DNA of 64,000 nucleotides from positions 124,001 through 188,000 of the forward strand of contig NZ_CANLBS010000008.1 of assembly GCF_947488945.1 (NCBI RefSeq), written 5' to 3'. A model generated the notes under the pieces. That model did not search any database. It was not told the DNA's origin and was given only the letters and a program-made list of their open reading frames with translations. Numbering within the stretch: the stretch's first letter is position 1; each line of letters opens with the position of its first letter. This stretch comes from an uncultured Streptomyces sp. (GTDB taxonomy: Bacteria; Actinomycetota; Actinomycetes; Streptomycetales; Streptomycetaceae). This document shows positions 18,667 through 27,023 of this stretch, piece by piece. The position numbers were made by a program, and so were the translations under genes.

Positions 18667-20201
18667 TTCTCGTCCTCCATGGGGCCGGCCGCGGTGGCCT
18701 CGTCAGCCGCCGCCCGCATCGTGGCGGCGCCCTCGGTCGAGGCGAACCAGTCGCGGAAGGTCTGCTTCGGCGGGGCGGCTGTGTCGCGGCTGTCGCTCCA
18801 GCCGGCGAACGGCGGGGGCATGCGGGAGATCGTACGGTCCCGGCCGGCGACGACCCGGCCGAGGCCGGCCGCCTTCTGGGCGGTGGTGAAGAGCTTCGGG
18901 CTCTTCATGACGGCGGCGGCCGCCTTCATGGCCAGCTTCTCCGCGGTGACACCGGACTGCTCGGTGTTCTGGTGGCGCAGCTCGACCAGCATCGACGGGA
19001 TGTCGATCTTCACCGGGCAGGCGTCGAAGCAGGCTCCGCAGAGGCTGGAGGCGTACGGGAGTGAGCTGTTGGGGTCGTCCTTGGCGGCGTGCATCCCGGC
19101 GAGCTGCGGGGTGAGGACCGCGCCGATCGGACCCGGGTAGGTCGAGCCGTAGGCGTGTCCGCCGGCCCGTTCGTACACCGGGCAGACGTTGAGGCAGGCG
19201 GAGCAGCGGATGCAGTTGAGCGCCTCGCGGCCCACGGTGTCGGCGAGGGCGGCGGTGCGTCCGTTGTCGAGCAGCACCAGGTGGAAGTCCTGCGGCCCGT
19301 CGCCCGGCGTGACGCCCGTCCACAGCGAGGTGTACGGGTTCATCCGCTCGCCGGTCGAGGAGCGCGGCAGGAGCTGGAAGAAGACTTCGAGGTCAAAGTA
19401 GCGGGGCAGCACCTTCTCGATGCCCATCACCGTGATGAGGGTGTCGGGCAGGGTCAGGCACATGCGGCCGTTGCCCTCCGACTCGACCACGGAGAGGGTG
19501 CCGGTCTCGGCGATGCCGAAGTTGGCTCCGGAGACGGCGACCTTCGTCGTCATGAACTTCTCGCGCAGGTAGGCGCGTGCGGCGGCGGCCAGGTGCGCGG
19601 GCACGTTGTCGAGGCCGGGGTCCACGCCGGGGATCTCCTTGAGGAAGATCTCCCGGATCTCGTCGCGGTTGCGGTGGATGGCGGGCACCAGGATGTGCGA
19701 CGGCTTGTCGTGGGCCAGTTGCACGATCAGCTCGGCGAGGTCGGTCTCGTGCGCGGTGATCCCGACGGACTCCAGATGCTCGTTGAGCCCGATCTCCTGG
19801 GTGGCCATCGACTTGACCTTGATGACGTCCCGGCTGCCGGTGGCCCGCACCAGCAGCTCGACGATCGCGTTGGCCTCGACGCCGTCCCGTGCCCAGTGGA
19901 CCGTGCCGCCGTGCTCGGTGACCTTGCGCTCCAGCTCTTCCAGGAGCTCGGGCAGCCGGTTCATGGTGTCGGTCTTGATGGCGGATCCGGCGTCCCGGAG
20001 CTGCTCCCAGTCGGGGAGTTCACCGGTGACGTTCAGGCGCTTGGCGCGGATGGTGGAGGTGGCCTTGCCGAGGTTGCGGCGCAACTGCTCGTTGCGCAGC
20101 TCGTCGTGGGCGGCCTGGGGGAACTTCCGTTCGCCGCGCAGGTTCCCGGTTCCGTACGGGGAACGGGGCGGGGCGGCGGGCATGCCGAGGAAGGTGCTCA
20201 C
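18663..20201 (-). CDS. lutB: LutB iron-sulfur protein of the lactate utilisation complex
   Basis: 512 residues. The N-terminal LUD domain (about 60-290) includes KSMATQEIGLNEHLE and ANFGIAETGTLSVVESEGNGR. The C-terminal ferredoxin-like part has two 4Fe-4S motifs, NCIRCSACLNVCPVY (about 327-341) and CGACFDACPVKID (about 386-398). It passes electrons from lactate to the respiratory chain. The start is taken as the GTG at 20201, which overlaps the lutA stop (GTGA) and gives MSTFLGMP. Reading further upstream only adds sequence that belongs to lutA in another frame. Confidence 0.93.
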   Translation of the reverse strand: MSTFLGMPAAPPRSPYGTGNLRGERKFPQAAHDELRNEQLRRNLGKATSTIRAKRLNVTGELPDWEQLRDAGSAIKTDTMNRLPELLEELERKVTEHGGTVHWARDGVEANAIVELLVRATGSRDVIKVKSMATQEIGLNEHLESVGITAHETDLAELIVQLAHDKPSHILVPAIHRNRDEIREIFLKEIPGVDPGLDNVPAHLAAAARAYLREKFMTTKVAVSGANFGIAETGTLSVVESEGNGRMCLTLPDTLITVMGIEKVLPRYFDLEVFFQLLPRSSTGERMNPYTSLWTGVTPGDGPQDFHLVLLDNGRTAALADTVGREALNCIRCSACLNVCPVYERAGGHAYGSTYPGPIGAVLTPQLAGMHAAKDDPNSSLPYASSLCGACFDACPVKIDIPSMLVELRHQNTEQSGVTAEKLAMKAAAAVMKSPKLFTTAQKAAGLGRVVAGRDRTISRMPPPFAGWSDSRDTAAPPKQTFRDWFASTEGAATMRAAADEATAAGPMEDEK

Positions 20202-20965
20202 GCGGCGGCCTCCAGGAGGGCGTACGGCGAGGTGCGGGTGGAGGCGAGGATCTGCGCCAGGTGCAGGGTGCGGGCGCCGGACCGGATGCGGGAGAGGCCG
20301 CCGCCGATGTGCATCAGGCAGGAGGAGTCTCCGGCGGTGCACACGGCGGCGCCGGTGGTGGTGATGTTCTTCATCTTGTCCTGGAGCATCGCGGACGAGG
20401 TCTCGGCGTTCTTCACCGCGAAGGTACCGCCGAAGCCGCAGCAGGAGTCGGCCTGCGGGAGTTCGACCAGGTCGATCCCGTCCACCGCGCGCAGCAGCGA
20501 CAGCGGCTTGTCGCCGACCCGGAGCATCCGCAGCGAGTGGCAGGTGGGGTGGTAGGTCACCCGGTGCGGGAAGTGCGCGCCGACGTCCGTGACGCCGAGG
20601 ACGTCGACCAGCAGCTCGGAGAGTTCGTACGTCTTCGACCTGACGCCGGCCACCCCCGCGCGCAGCGCCGCGTCCCCGTACTTGTCCGCGACGATCTGGT
20701 GCTGGTGGCGCACGCACCCGGCGCAGGAGCCGGACGGCATGACCACCGCCTCGATGGACGCGTCCCCGAACTGCTCGGCGAAGTTCCGTACCAGCGGCAC
20801 GGGTTCACGCTGGTAGCCGGTGTTGACGTGCATCTGGCCGCAGCAGGTCTGCTCCGGCGGGAACACCACCTCGTGGCCCAGCCGGGCGAGCAGTACCGCG
20901 GTGGATCTCACCGCCTCGGGAAACAGCGTGTCTCCCAGACAGGTGGCGAAGAGTCCGATGCGCAT
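20198..20965 (-). CDS. lutA: LutA cysteine-rich (CCG domain) subunit of the lactate utilisation complex
   Basis: 255 residues with two CCG-type cysteine-rich halves. The first has ATCLGD and QTCCGQMHVNTGYQ, followed by GSCAGC. The second has PTCHSLRMLRVG and DSCCGFGGTFAVKNAETS. These motifs bind Fe-S clusters in GlpC/HdrB-type proteins. It is the first gene of the lutABC operon, with GGAGGACCC directly before the ATG at 20965 and a 15-bp operator 21 bp upstream of that ATG. In-frame residues before MRIGLF are not conserved and would run across the operator. Confidence 0.93.
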   Translation of the reverse strand: MRIGLFATCLGDTLFPEAVRSTAVLLARLGHEVVFPPEQTCCGQMHVNTGYQREPVPLVRNFAEQFGDASIEAVVMPSGSCAGCVRHQHQIVADKYGDAALRAGVAGVRSKTYELSELLVDVLGVTDVGAHFPHRVTYHPTCHSLRMLRVGDKPLSLLRAVDGIDLVELPQADSCCGFGGTFAVKNAETSSAMLQDKMKNITTTGAAVCTAGDSSCLMHIGGGLSRIRSGARTLHLAQILASTRTSPYALLEAAA

Positions 20966-20985
20966 GGGTCCTCCCCGATCGTTTC

Positions 20986-21000
20986 TATGGTCGGACCATA
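20986..21000. promoter_or_regulatory. FadR/LldR-type operator upstream of lutA
   Basis: The perfect 15-bp palindrome TATGGTCGGACCATA fits the FadR-family consensus TGGTnnnACCA. It lies 21-35 bp upstream of the lutA start, where a bound repressor would block transcription. It matches the second site at 21990-22004 at 13 of 15 positions. Confidence 0.85.
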
Positions 21001-21057
21001 CTAGCCTCGGGCCGCATCGCTCCACCCGCATGGCCCAGAAACGCCGGAGGAAACGCC

Positions 21058-21090
21058 GGAGGGGACGGTGCGCGGCGCACCGTCCCCTCC
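21058..21090 (-). terminator. Hairpin terminator after the GntR regulator gene
   Basis: GGAGGGGACGGTGC (21058-21071) pairs perfectly with GCACCGTCCCCTCC (21077-21090) around a 5-nt loop. It lies 39 bp beyond the regulator stop codon. Just beyond it is a direct repeat of AAACGCCGGAGG (from 21039). Confidence 0.8.
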
Positions 21091-21129
21091 CTCCGCCCCC
21101 GGATGTTCTCCGGTCTCCGGCGCGGCGTG

Positions 21130-21885
21130 TCAGTCTTCGCCCGGCCGGGCTTCGTCCCGCTCGGCGTTCTCGTCGACCAGCGTGCCGTGCAGGCCCCGGA
21201 TGTGCTCCTCGACCAGATCGGCGGCCTCGGCGCCGGCGCCCCGCCGGACCAGGCCCAGCAGCGCGGTGTGCTGGTCGTTGAGGGCGCGCGCGGTGGCGGG
21301 CCAGTCGGGGACCTCTTCCAGCGCGCGCAGGATCAGCGGCCGGACCGACTCGCGGACCGCCGAGGTGAGGGTGGACGTCAGGGCGTTGCCGGAGGCCCCG
21401 GCGATCAGCACGTGGAAACGGGTGTCCAGATCGTTGAACTCGGCCACGGTCACCCCCGGCTCCCCCATCCTCGCCAGCAGCACGGCCGCCGCCTCCAGGT
21501 CCTCATCGGCGGCGTGACGGGCGGCCGCCTCGAAACTGGAGCGCTCCAGCGTGACGCGTGCCTCCAGGACGTCGTGCAGTCCGTAGCTGCCGAGGGCGAA
21601 GTGCAGCCGGAGCAGCCGGCCCAGCGCGTCGTCGGGGTTGCGGACGATCCGCGCGCCGGAGTCGGGTCCCCGGCCGGGCTGCGCGACGAGCACCCCGATG
21701 GTCTCCAGAACCCGCAGCGCCTCGCGCAGCGCCGAGCGGCTCACCCCGAGCACCGGGGCCAGCTCCCGCTCGGGAGGCAGCCGGTCACCGGCCCGCAGCT
21801 CCCCGGCGAACACCCGTTCCTCGATGGACCGGAGCACGAGTTCATGCGTACGGGACTGCCGCACGGGCTCCCACTCGACAGGCAT
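21130..21885 (-). CDS. lldR: GntR/FadR-family regulator, probable lactate-responsive repressor
   Basis: 251 residues. The N-terminal GntR winged helix (about 10-75) contains AGDRLPPERELAPVLGVSRSALREALRVLE. The C-terminal FadR-type (FCD) helical domain has the metal/ligand residues in EFNDLDTRFHVLIAGASGN (D and H) and later DQH and EEH. It sits between lutABC and a carrier gene, and both flanks carry a TGGTCGGACCA palindrome. This makes it the likely lactate-sensing repressor of both. Start at the ATG at 21885 (MPVEWEPVR) after GGGAG; an upstream ATG adds ten residues. Confidence 0.88.
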   Translation of the reverse strand: MPVEWEPVRQSRTHELVLRSIEERVFAGELRAGDRLPPERELAPVLGVSRSALREALRVLETIGVLVAQPGRGPDSGARIVRNPDDALGRLLRLHFALGSYGLHDVLEARVTLERSSFEAAARHAADEDLEAAAVLLARMGEPGVTVAEFNDLDTRFHVLIAGASGNALTSTLTSAVRESVRPLILRALEEVPDWPATARALNDQHTALLGLVRRGAGAEAADLVEEHIRGLHGTLVDENAERDEARPGED

Positions 21886-21989
21886 CCACCACTCCCTGCC
21901 CCGGCCGCCCGCCACGGGAGGTCCGCGCGGGGACGCCGCCGGCGCTCGTCACCATAGGGTCGAATTCTCAGCCTATGTCACGCTCGCCA

Positions 21990-22004
21990 TGTGGTCGGAC
22001 CACA
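21990..22004. promoter_or_regulatory. FadR/LldR-type operator between the regulator and the AEC carrier
   Basis: The perfect 15-bp palindrome TGTGGTCGGACCACA lies almost midway in the divergent gap, about 105 bp from each start codon. It shares TGGTCGGACCA with the lutA site, so one protein could control lutABC, its own gene and the carrier. Confidence 0.85.
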
Positions 22005-22109
22005 GCCTGAGGCACCTTGTGCGGACCGCCCCATGATCCATAACGTTGCATGCATGACACATCCGAATCCCGCGGTCCCGCCCTCCCCCGCATCCCCGCC
22101 GGGTCGCCG

Positions 22110-23030
22110 ATGAACGGGGTGCTGACCGGTTTCGGCGTCATAGCCACGATCATCGCCGTCGGCTATCTGGTGGGCCGGACCGGCGTCCTGGGCGAGCACG
22201 GGCGTACGGTCCTCACCAAGCTCTCCTTCCATGTCGCCTCGCCCGCACTGCTGTTCACCACGATGGTCTCCGCCGACCTGTCGGCGATGATCTCGCTGCC
22301 GCTGGCGGTGACCGCGCTCAGCACCCTGGTGGTCGCGGGCGCCTTCGTCACGGTCGGAGCGGTACGCGGCTGGAGCGTCGGCCGCACCACCATCGGGGCG
22401 CTCTGCTCCTGCTACGTGAACGCCGGGAACCTCGGCATCCCCATCGCGGTGTACGTCCTCGGGGACGGCACCCTGATCGCGCCGATCCTGCTCTTCCAGC
22501 AACTGGTGGTCACCCCGATCGCCCTGACCGTCATCGAGACGTCCGGGCAGGGCGAACGCGAGTCGGTCGCACGCCTGCTCACCACCCCGTTCCGGAACCC
22601 GATCGTCATCGGCTCGCTGTCCGGCGTCGCGGTCAACCTGGTGGGCCTGCGCATCCCCGGCCCGGTGCTGGAACCGGTGGTGCTGATCGGCGGGATCGCG
22701 GTGCCCGGCGTGCTGCTGGCGTTCGGTATCTCGCTGCACGGAAGCGAACTCCCGGCCCGCGGCAGGGAGCGCGGCCCGGTCCTGCTGTCGGTCGCGCTCA
22801 AGAGCTTCGCCCAGCCCTTGATCGCCTGGGCCATCGCGGCCGGCCCGTTCGGGCTCGACGGCCCGGCGCTGTTCGCCGTGGTGGTCACCAGCGGACTCCC
22901 CGCGGCGCAGAACCTGTTCACCTACGCCACCCACTACGGCACGAGCGTCCGGCTGGCGCGGGAGTCCATCCTGCTCTCGACGATCCTGGCCGCGCCGGTG
23001 ACGGTGGCCACGGCACTGCTGCTGGGGTGA
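22110..23030 (+). CDS. AEC (auxin efflux carrier) family transporter, probable organic-acid carrier
   Basis: 306 residues with about ten hydrophobic segments in two halves. Family features include CSCYVNAGNLGIPIAVYVLGD in the middle and VVTSGLPAAQNLFTYATHYG near the end, the broken-helix motifs of AEC carriers. Because the operator in front of it matches that of lutA, it is a good candidate for lactate or 2-oxoacid transport (inferred). The start is set at the ATG at 22110, just before helix 1. An ATG at 22050 would add 20 polar residues and cannot be excluded. Confidence 0.85.
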   Translation: MNGVLTGFGVIATIIAVGYLVGRTGVLGEHGRTVLTKLSFHVASPALLFTTMVSADLSAMISLPLAVTALSTLVVAGAFVTVGAVRGWSVGRTTIGALCSCYVNAGNLGIPIAVYVLGDGTLIAPILLFQQLVVTPIALTVIETSGQGERESVARLLTTPFRNPIVIGSLSGVAVNLVGLRIPGPVLEPVVLIGGIAVPGVLLAFGISLHGSELPARGRERGPVLLSVALKSFAQPLIAWAIAAGPFGLDGPALFAVVVTSGLPAAQNLFTYATHYGTSVRLARESILLSTILAAPVTVATALLLG

Positions 23031-23075
23031 GGACGGGTGGGGACGGCGGGGCACTGCTGCTCGGGTGAGGACGGG
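23012..23075 (+). repeat. 26-bp direct repeat duplicating the 3' end of the carrier gene
   Basis: Bases 23012-23037 (end of the coding region, stop codon and 7 bp beyond) recur at 23050-23075 with one mismatch, separated by 12 bp. It looks like a small local duplication. Confidence 0.8.
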
Positions 23076-23178
23076 CGCGCGGACGGCGGGGGCTCGGCAA
23101 CCGGGATCCGAGATCCGGTCGGCGGATGCGATATCACGCCAACCATTTCATGTGATTCTCACTCAGTACGCATACGGT

Positions 23179-24105
23179 ATGACCGTGAACCAGACGACCC
23201 CGCCCGGCTGGCATCCAGACCCCGGGTACACAGGATTCGGCCCCGCACAGGAACGCTGGTGGGACGGCAGCCAGTGGACCGACCAACTCCGCATCCCTCC
23301 CGCCGTGACCCGGCGCCGTCGCCTACGCATCGCTGTCGGCGTCCTGGCCGGCGTGGTGGTTCTCGCGGCCGTCGGCACCGGTGCGTACGTGCTCGGGCAC
23401 GACAGCGGCAAGGACTCGGCGGCCTCGTCCGCCCCCGCGGGCCGCCCGTCCGGCGCCCCCTCCGGCGGCCCCGGCGCGCCGGGCGGCGGTGGCGGGCAGA
23501 ACGGCGGCGGGCAGAACGGCGGCGGGGACGGCCAGGAGCAGTCCCCCGATTCCCAGGTCCCCGGCACCGAGGACGGTTACGCCACCGACCTGGCGAGCGG
23601 CATCGCGCTGCCGGTCCCGGACGGCTGGACCGGCAAGTCCGGCACGGTCGGCGCGGGCCTGACCACGGGCGAGTACGCGTGCCCCGGCGCCGCCGACACG
23701 ACGTGCGTGCGCGGCGGCGTTTTCTCCGCCCCCGCGGCGGCCCTGGAGAACACCGCGACCACCGCCGAGGCCGCCGCCAAGAAGGACATCTCGGTCAACG
23801 CCGAGGAGTCCTACGGCGACAAGGCGTACGAGGGCATCACCTCCCACGAGCAGCTCAAGTCCGAGGCCGTCACGGTGGCCGGGCAGAAGGGCTACGTGGT
23901 GCGCTGGAAGGTGGTGACGAAGAAGGGCGACGACGGGTACGTCGAGTCGCTGGTCTTCCCGTCCCCCACCAGCAAGGACATGCTGGTCGTGGTCCGCTCC
24001 GGCTTCGACGTCAGCGCCGACGCCCCGAAGCTGTCCGTGCTCGACACCATCACCAAGGGCATCAAGGCGGCGTCGGGCGGCTCGGGCTCCGGCCGGACCG
24101 CCTGA
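23179..24105 (+). CDS. DUF2510 membrane-anchored protein
   Basis: 308 residues. The N-terminal DUF2510 module (PPGWHPDPGYTGFGPAQERWWDGSQWT, residues 7-33) faces the cytosol. One membrane helix follows (about 49-70), then a Ser/Gly/Pro/Gln linker with GGGQNGGG repeats (about 80-125). An extracellular domain of about 180 residues then has two Cys (ACPGAAD, TCVRG) that could form a disulfide. No Shine-Dalgarno sequence precedes the ATG at 23179, so leaderless translation is possible. Function unknown; the domain pairing is common in actinobacterial surface proteins. Confidence 0.8.
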   Translation: MTVNQTTPPGWHPDPGYTGFGPAQERWWDGSQWTDQLRIPPAVTRRRRLRIAVGVLAGVVVLAAVGTGAYVLGHDSGKDSAASSAPAGRPSGAPSGGPGAPGGGGGQNGGGQNGGGDGQEQSPDSQVPGTEDGYATDLASGIALPVPDGWTGKSGTVGAGLTTGEYACPGAADTTCVRGGVFSAPAAALENTATTAEAAAKKDISVNAEESYGDKAYEGITSHEQLKSEAVTVAGQKGYVVRWKVVTKKGDDGYVESLVFPSPTSKDMLVVVRSGFDVSADAPKLSVLDTITKGIKAASGGSGSGRTA

Positions 24106-24183
24106 CCGGGCCCGGGATCCGCCGGCCGCCCGGGGCCCCCGGCCGGGCTCCGCCGCGCGGTGTTCCGGCCGGTGGCAGCGTGA

Positions 24184-24228
24184 CGAAGCCCCGCCCGCGC
24201 CTCCCCCGGAAGGCGCGGCGGGGCCTTC
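24184..24228. terminator. Bidirectional hairpin between convergent genes
   Basis: GAAGCCCCGCCCGCGCC on the left arm pairs with GGCGCGGCGGGGCCTTC on the right, with two one-base bulges and a short loop. It lies between the stops of the DUF2510 gene (+) and the XRE regulator (-) and can end both transcripts. Confidence 0.75.
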
Positions 24229-24229
24229 G

Positions 24230-25576
24230 CTATGCCGGGACCAGCTCCGGACGCACCATCTCACGTGCGCGCTCGTAGAGGGACTGAGCCTCGTGGTTGC
24301 GCAGATGGGGCCGGACCAAAGTGAACATGTCGGTCATTCGTTTGTCGATGCGCCCCGAGTTGACCAACGGATAATCGTCCAGCGCCCGCCCCCAGGTGTG
24401 GCACGCCGCTTCCAGGTGCCCTACGGCCAGTTGCCGTTCGGCAAGGATCGCCCGCTCTTTGACGCGTGTGCGCCGATAGACGCCGTACCGAAGCCGGTCC
24501 GACTCCTGGAGAGCCGCCACAGCCCCGTGCGCGTCTCCCATCTCGTAGCGGACCTGGCTGGTGTGGTAGTTCAGCGACGCGGGATCGTAGGAGCCGAACA
24601 CCTTGCCCCGGGACTCGGCCTTGTCCATGGCCACCTCGGCTTCCTGGAGGTACATCAGCGCGGATCGCCGGTTCCCGACGTGCGCGGCGGCGTGCGCCTG
24701 CTGCCCGACGAGGAAGGCGCGCATGCGTGGCCCGGCCTGCGGGGAGGACGCGGCAGCGGCGTCCGCGAGCCTCATGGCCAGCGGACCTTGACCCAGATCC
24801 ACCGCTTGCACGCTCATGCCCCGCAGCGTGGTGCAGAACGTCAGATGGTCTTCCGACGCCCCCGCGAGTTCCAGGGCTTTCCCGTAGTACCGCTGTGCGA
24901 GGCCGTGCAACCCCTCGTCCACCGCCATGTATCCGGTGAGGTAACAGAGGTCGGACGCGGCGGACATCATCGCTTTCCGCACGTCCTCGGGTCCGTCCGT
25001 CCGCAGGAAGGGGGCGACGGTGTTCACCAGGAATGTCGCGGCGAGAGGGCGAGCGGTCCGGCCCCCGAACTGGTCGTCCATCGACGAGAGTTGTTCTGTC
25101 ATGGCCGTGACCGTGCGCACGTCGGACATGCCTATGCGAGTCCGGGAACCTGTGTGCGCGGCCTCCATGCGCCCCACCACGTCGGGCCAATCGGGAATGG
25201 TGACGGCGACGGAAAACAGTGCGACGCTCAACACACCACGGCGCGACGGGTCCATGTCCAGCCGGCCAAGGTCCATGATTCCGTCAAACGTGCTGGACGC
25301 CCCGCCCTCCGTCCCGGCCCGGGGGGGTTGGAAACCTGCGTCCGCATGCGTGACGGGTCGCCCGAGTCTGCGGGCGAACGCCTCCAGGATCAACGGCCGC
25401 ACATCGTCACGGGGCATGCCGCCGCCCAGCCACTGGTGCACGGACGGCGCTCGGTAAGCCTTCGGGGTGCCTCGTTCCGTTCCCACCCGGTTGATGGCCT
25501 GCGCGCATTGCCGCAGGGTCCACCCGGTCTCGCGGAACAAACCCTCCAGTGCGGTGTTCGGCTCGCTGGTGCCCAC
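24230..25576 (-). CDS. XRE-type regulator with TPR-like sensor domain
   Basis: 448 residues. The N-terminal helix-turn-helix region (about 8-75: LFRETGWTLRQCAQAINRVGTERG and YRAPSVHQWLGGGMP) is followed by a linker and a long array of TPR-like helices (about 150-440). Examples are GLAQRYYGKALELAGASED and RSALMYLQEAEVAMDKAE. This layout is common in Streptomyces regulators that sit beside small-protein or peptide-modification genes. It is divergent from a three-gene operon, and GAGCG-CTTAA-CGCTC lies just upstream of its start. The ligand, possibly a peptide, is inferred. Confidence 0.8.
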   Translation of the reverse strand: MGTSEPNTALEGLFRETGWTLRQCAQAINRVGTERGTPKAYRAPSVHQWLGGGMPRDDVRPLILEAFARRLGRPVTHADAGFQPPRAGTEGGASSTFDGIMDLGRLDMDPSRRGVLSVALFSVAVTIPDWPDVVGRMEAAHTGSRTRIGMSDVRTVTAMTEQLSSMDDQFGGRTARPLAATFLVNTVAPFLRTDGPEDVRKAMMSAASDLCYLTGYMAVDEGLHGLAQRYYGKALELAGASEDHLTFCTTLRGMSVQAVDLGQGPLAMRLADAAAASSPQAGPRMRAFLVGQQAHAAAHVGNRRSALMYLQEAEVAMDKAESRGKVFGSYDPASLNYHTSQVRYEMGDAHGAVAALQESDRLRYGVYRRTRVKERAILAERQLAVGHLEAACHTWGRALDDYPLVNSGRIDKRMTDMFTLVRPHLRNHEAQSLYERAREMVRPELVPA

Positions 25577-25608
25577 GATCGGTTCAACTCCCTGTGCACG
25601 ACGCCGTT

Positions 25609-25623
25609 GAGCGCTTAACGCTC
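25609..25623. promoter_or_regulatory. Palindrome in the XRE regulator/small-protein operon divergent gap
   Basis: GAGCG-CTTAA-CGCTC, a 15-bp inverted repeat in a locally AT-rich stretch, lies 33 bp upstream of the XRE regulator start and 131 bp upstream of the divergent small gene. It is a candidate self-operator; no experimental motif is known to me. Confidence 0.5.
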
Positions 25624-25754
25624 TTAATCATTGTGCGCTTCCCAACAGTACCGCTGTGCGTGATCACGCGGTTGCCTAGAGCGAACAGCAGGAACGCTTC
25701 GAGGAAGGCGAGCGCGTGGTCACAGAGCCGGAACCACCCTCTCTGGGGGTAGTC

Positions 25755-25949
25755 ATGGTCGATACGAGCCGATCCGGTCGGGTCGGGGAGTTCCGTGGAC
25801 GGTCGGGCCCGTACTGGGCCCTGCGGCCGCTCGGCGGGGGCCGGGAATGGGAGGCCGAGCCGACGATAGTGCGACCGGCCACCCCTGAGGAACGCATGCG
25901 CGCCGGAGTGGCGCGGGACAACGCGAGAAGCCGGGGACGTGCACGGTGA
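25755..25949 (+). CDS. Small conserved protein, 64 aa
   Basis: 64 residues with a compact motif SGPYWALRPLGGGREWEAEPTIV-like core (about 20-42) followed by RPATPEERM and a basic tail. There is no signal or membrane segment. The ATG at 25755 has GGGGG 7-8 bp upstream, and the stop overlaps the next start (GTGA). I recognise it only as a type of small Streptomyces protein found next to XRE-TPR regulators; function unknown. Confidence 0.65.
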   Translation: MVDTSRSGRVGEFRGRSGPYWALRPLGGGREWEAEPTIVRPATPEERMRAGVARDNARSRGRAR

Positions 25950-26131
25950 CCGCGAAACAGCACCCCGTACGGGTAGAGCAGACAGACGGCTGCCCCGTGT
26001 GCCTGGATCACGAACTCGCCGAGAATGAGGCCGAGTCCGCCGGTGACCTGAGCCGGGCGACCGATTGGCGGGTCCTGCGCCGTCGTCACCAGGCCGAGGC
26101 GCATCCAGGGGGCGGCCATGGCGCACGATGA
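25946..26131 (+). CDS. Small CxxC protein, 61 aa
   Basis: 61 residues starting at the GTG at 25946, which overlaps the previous stop. It contains GCPVCLDHE (residues 15-23), a CxxC followed by His, which could bind zinc with a partner. A helical acidic stretch and [15 protein letters not shown] follow. The 3' end overlaps the NUDIX gene by 14 bp, so the three genes are one translationally coupled unit. Function unknown. Confidence 0.6.
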   Translation: MTAKQHPVRVEQTDGCPVCLDHELAENEAESAGDLSRATDWRVLRRRHQAEAHPGGGHGAR

Positions 26132-26624
26132 CTTCGTCGTTCCGCTCCCGCGCCGGGTCGGAGCGCTGGTCCTGGTCCGTGATCCGGGCGGCGCCGTGCT
26201 CATGGTGAAGCCGGCGCACGGGGCGTGGCAGTTGCCCGGCGGCAGCGCGTACGGCGACGAGTCGGTCCCGGAGGCGGCGACGCGCGAACTGCGGGAGCAG
26301 ACCGGCCTCCGGTGCGTTCTTCGCCGTTACTTCGTGCTGGACCACGTGCGTGCCGACTTCGGGAGCCGCGAACCCTGCGGGCTGCACGTCGTCCCCGACG
26401 GCGGTGTCGTCAGCGCCACGGACGCCGCCCGCGTACGGATTCCCGACGCCGCGACGGACGACGTGTCCGGCCTCCGCCGGATGCCCGTGGACCAGCTCCA
26501 CTCGCTGTATCCCCTGCACCAGGAACGGCGCATCCGCCAGGCCGTGGACGCGAGCGACCGGGGCTCCGGACTGCCCCTGCTGGTGGACGGCGAACCCTTC
26601 GCCCACGCGGGCCGATCCGGCTGA
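26118..26624 (+). CDS. NUDIX-domain protein with a slightly degenerate Nudix box
   Basis: 168 residues. The NUDIX fold starts [19 protein letters not shown]. The Nudix box G-x5-E-x7-REL-x-E-x-x-G is present (GSAYGDE to RELREQTG, about residues 42-61). However, the second Glu of the metal-binding EE pair is Gln. The enzyme may have reduced activity or bind a nucleotide-like ligand rather than hydrolyse it. Start ATG 26118. It ends 90 bp before the broken SPASM gene. Confidence 0.8.
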   Translation: MAHDDFVVPLPRRVGALVLVRDPGGAVLMVKPAHGAWQLPGGSAYGDESVPEAATRELREQTGLRCVLRRYFVLDHVRADFGSREPCGLHVVPDGGVVSATDAARVRIPDAATDDVSGLRRMPVDQLHSLYPLHQERRIRQAVDASDRGSGLPLLVDGEPFAHAGRSG

Positions 26625-26714
26625 CGCCGATTCCGCCTGGTCGCCGCCGCCGTTGAGGCGGCGGTGATCGGGCAGGGTCGCACATCTGCAACGCCACACG
26701 GGAGGAAACGCACA

Positions 26715-27004
26715 ATGACGACGCTCAACGCAGCGCCCGCCCGCTCGCCGGTATCCAGTCTCTGCGGACGGTGCACCCGTGGACGAGCTGCCACCCTGCC
26801 GAACAGCGACCTCGCAGGCTGCGTGCTCGCGCGACACTTCCCGGCGGGCAACGTGCGGGAAACGCCGCTCGCCGAGCTGTTCGGCGGAGCAGCATGGCGG
26901 GACCTCTCCGCGCGTATCCGCTTCCTACCCGCAGCGCGTGCCCACCGGACGGTTCCGGGGACTGCGACCCCGCGAACACCGAAGCGTGCGATCCCGCTTA
27001 CTGA
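26715..27004 (+). pseudogene. Remnant of a radical-SAM/SPASM protein: C-terminal part only, frameshifted
   Basis: From the ATG at 26715 the frame reads SLCGRCTRGRAATLPNSDLAGC and then FPAGNVRETPLAELFGG, typical of the SPASM (auxiliary Fe-S) region of peptide-modifying radical-SAM enzymes. Around 26920 the coding signal moves to another frame. That frame continues CPPDGSGDCDPANTEACDPAY and then stops at 27002-27004. Together they make a SPASM C-terminus broken by a frameshift. No CxxxCxxC radical-SAM domain lies upstream, where the NUDIX gene ends 90 bp before. The gene is therefore truncated as well as frameshifted. Confidence 0.7.
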
Positions 27005-27023
27005 GGACTGGAAGGCTCGCACC

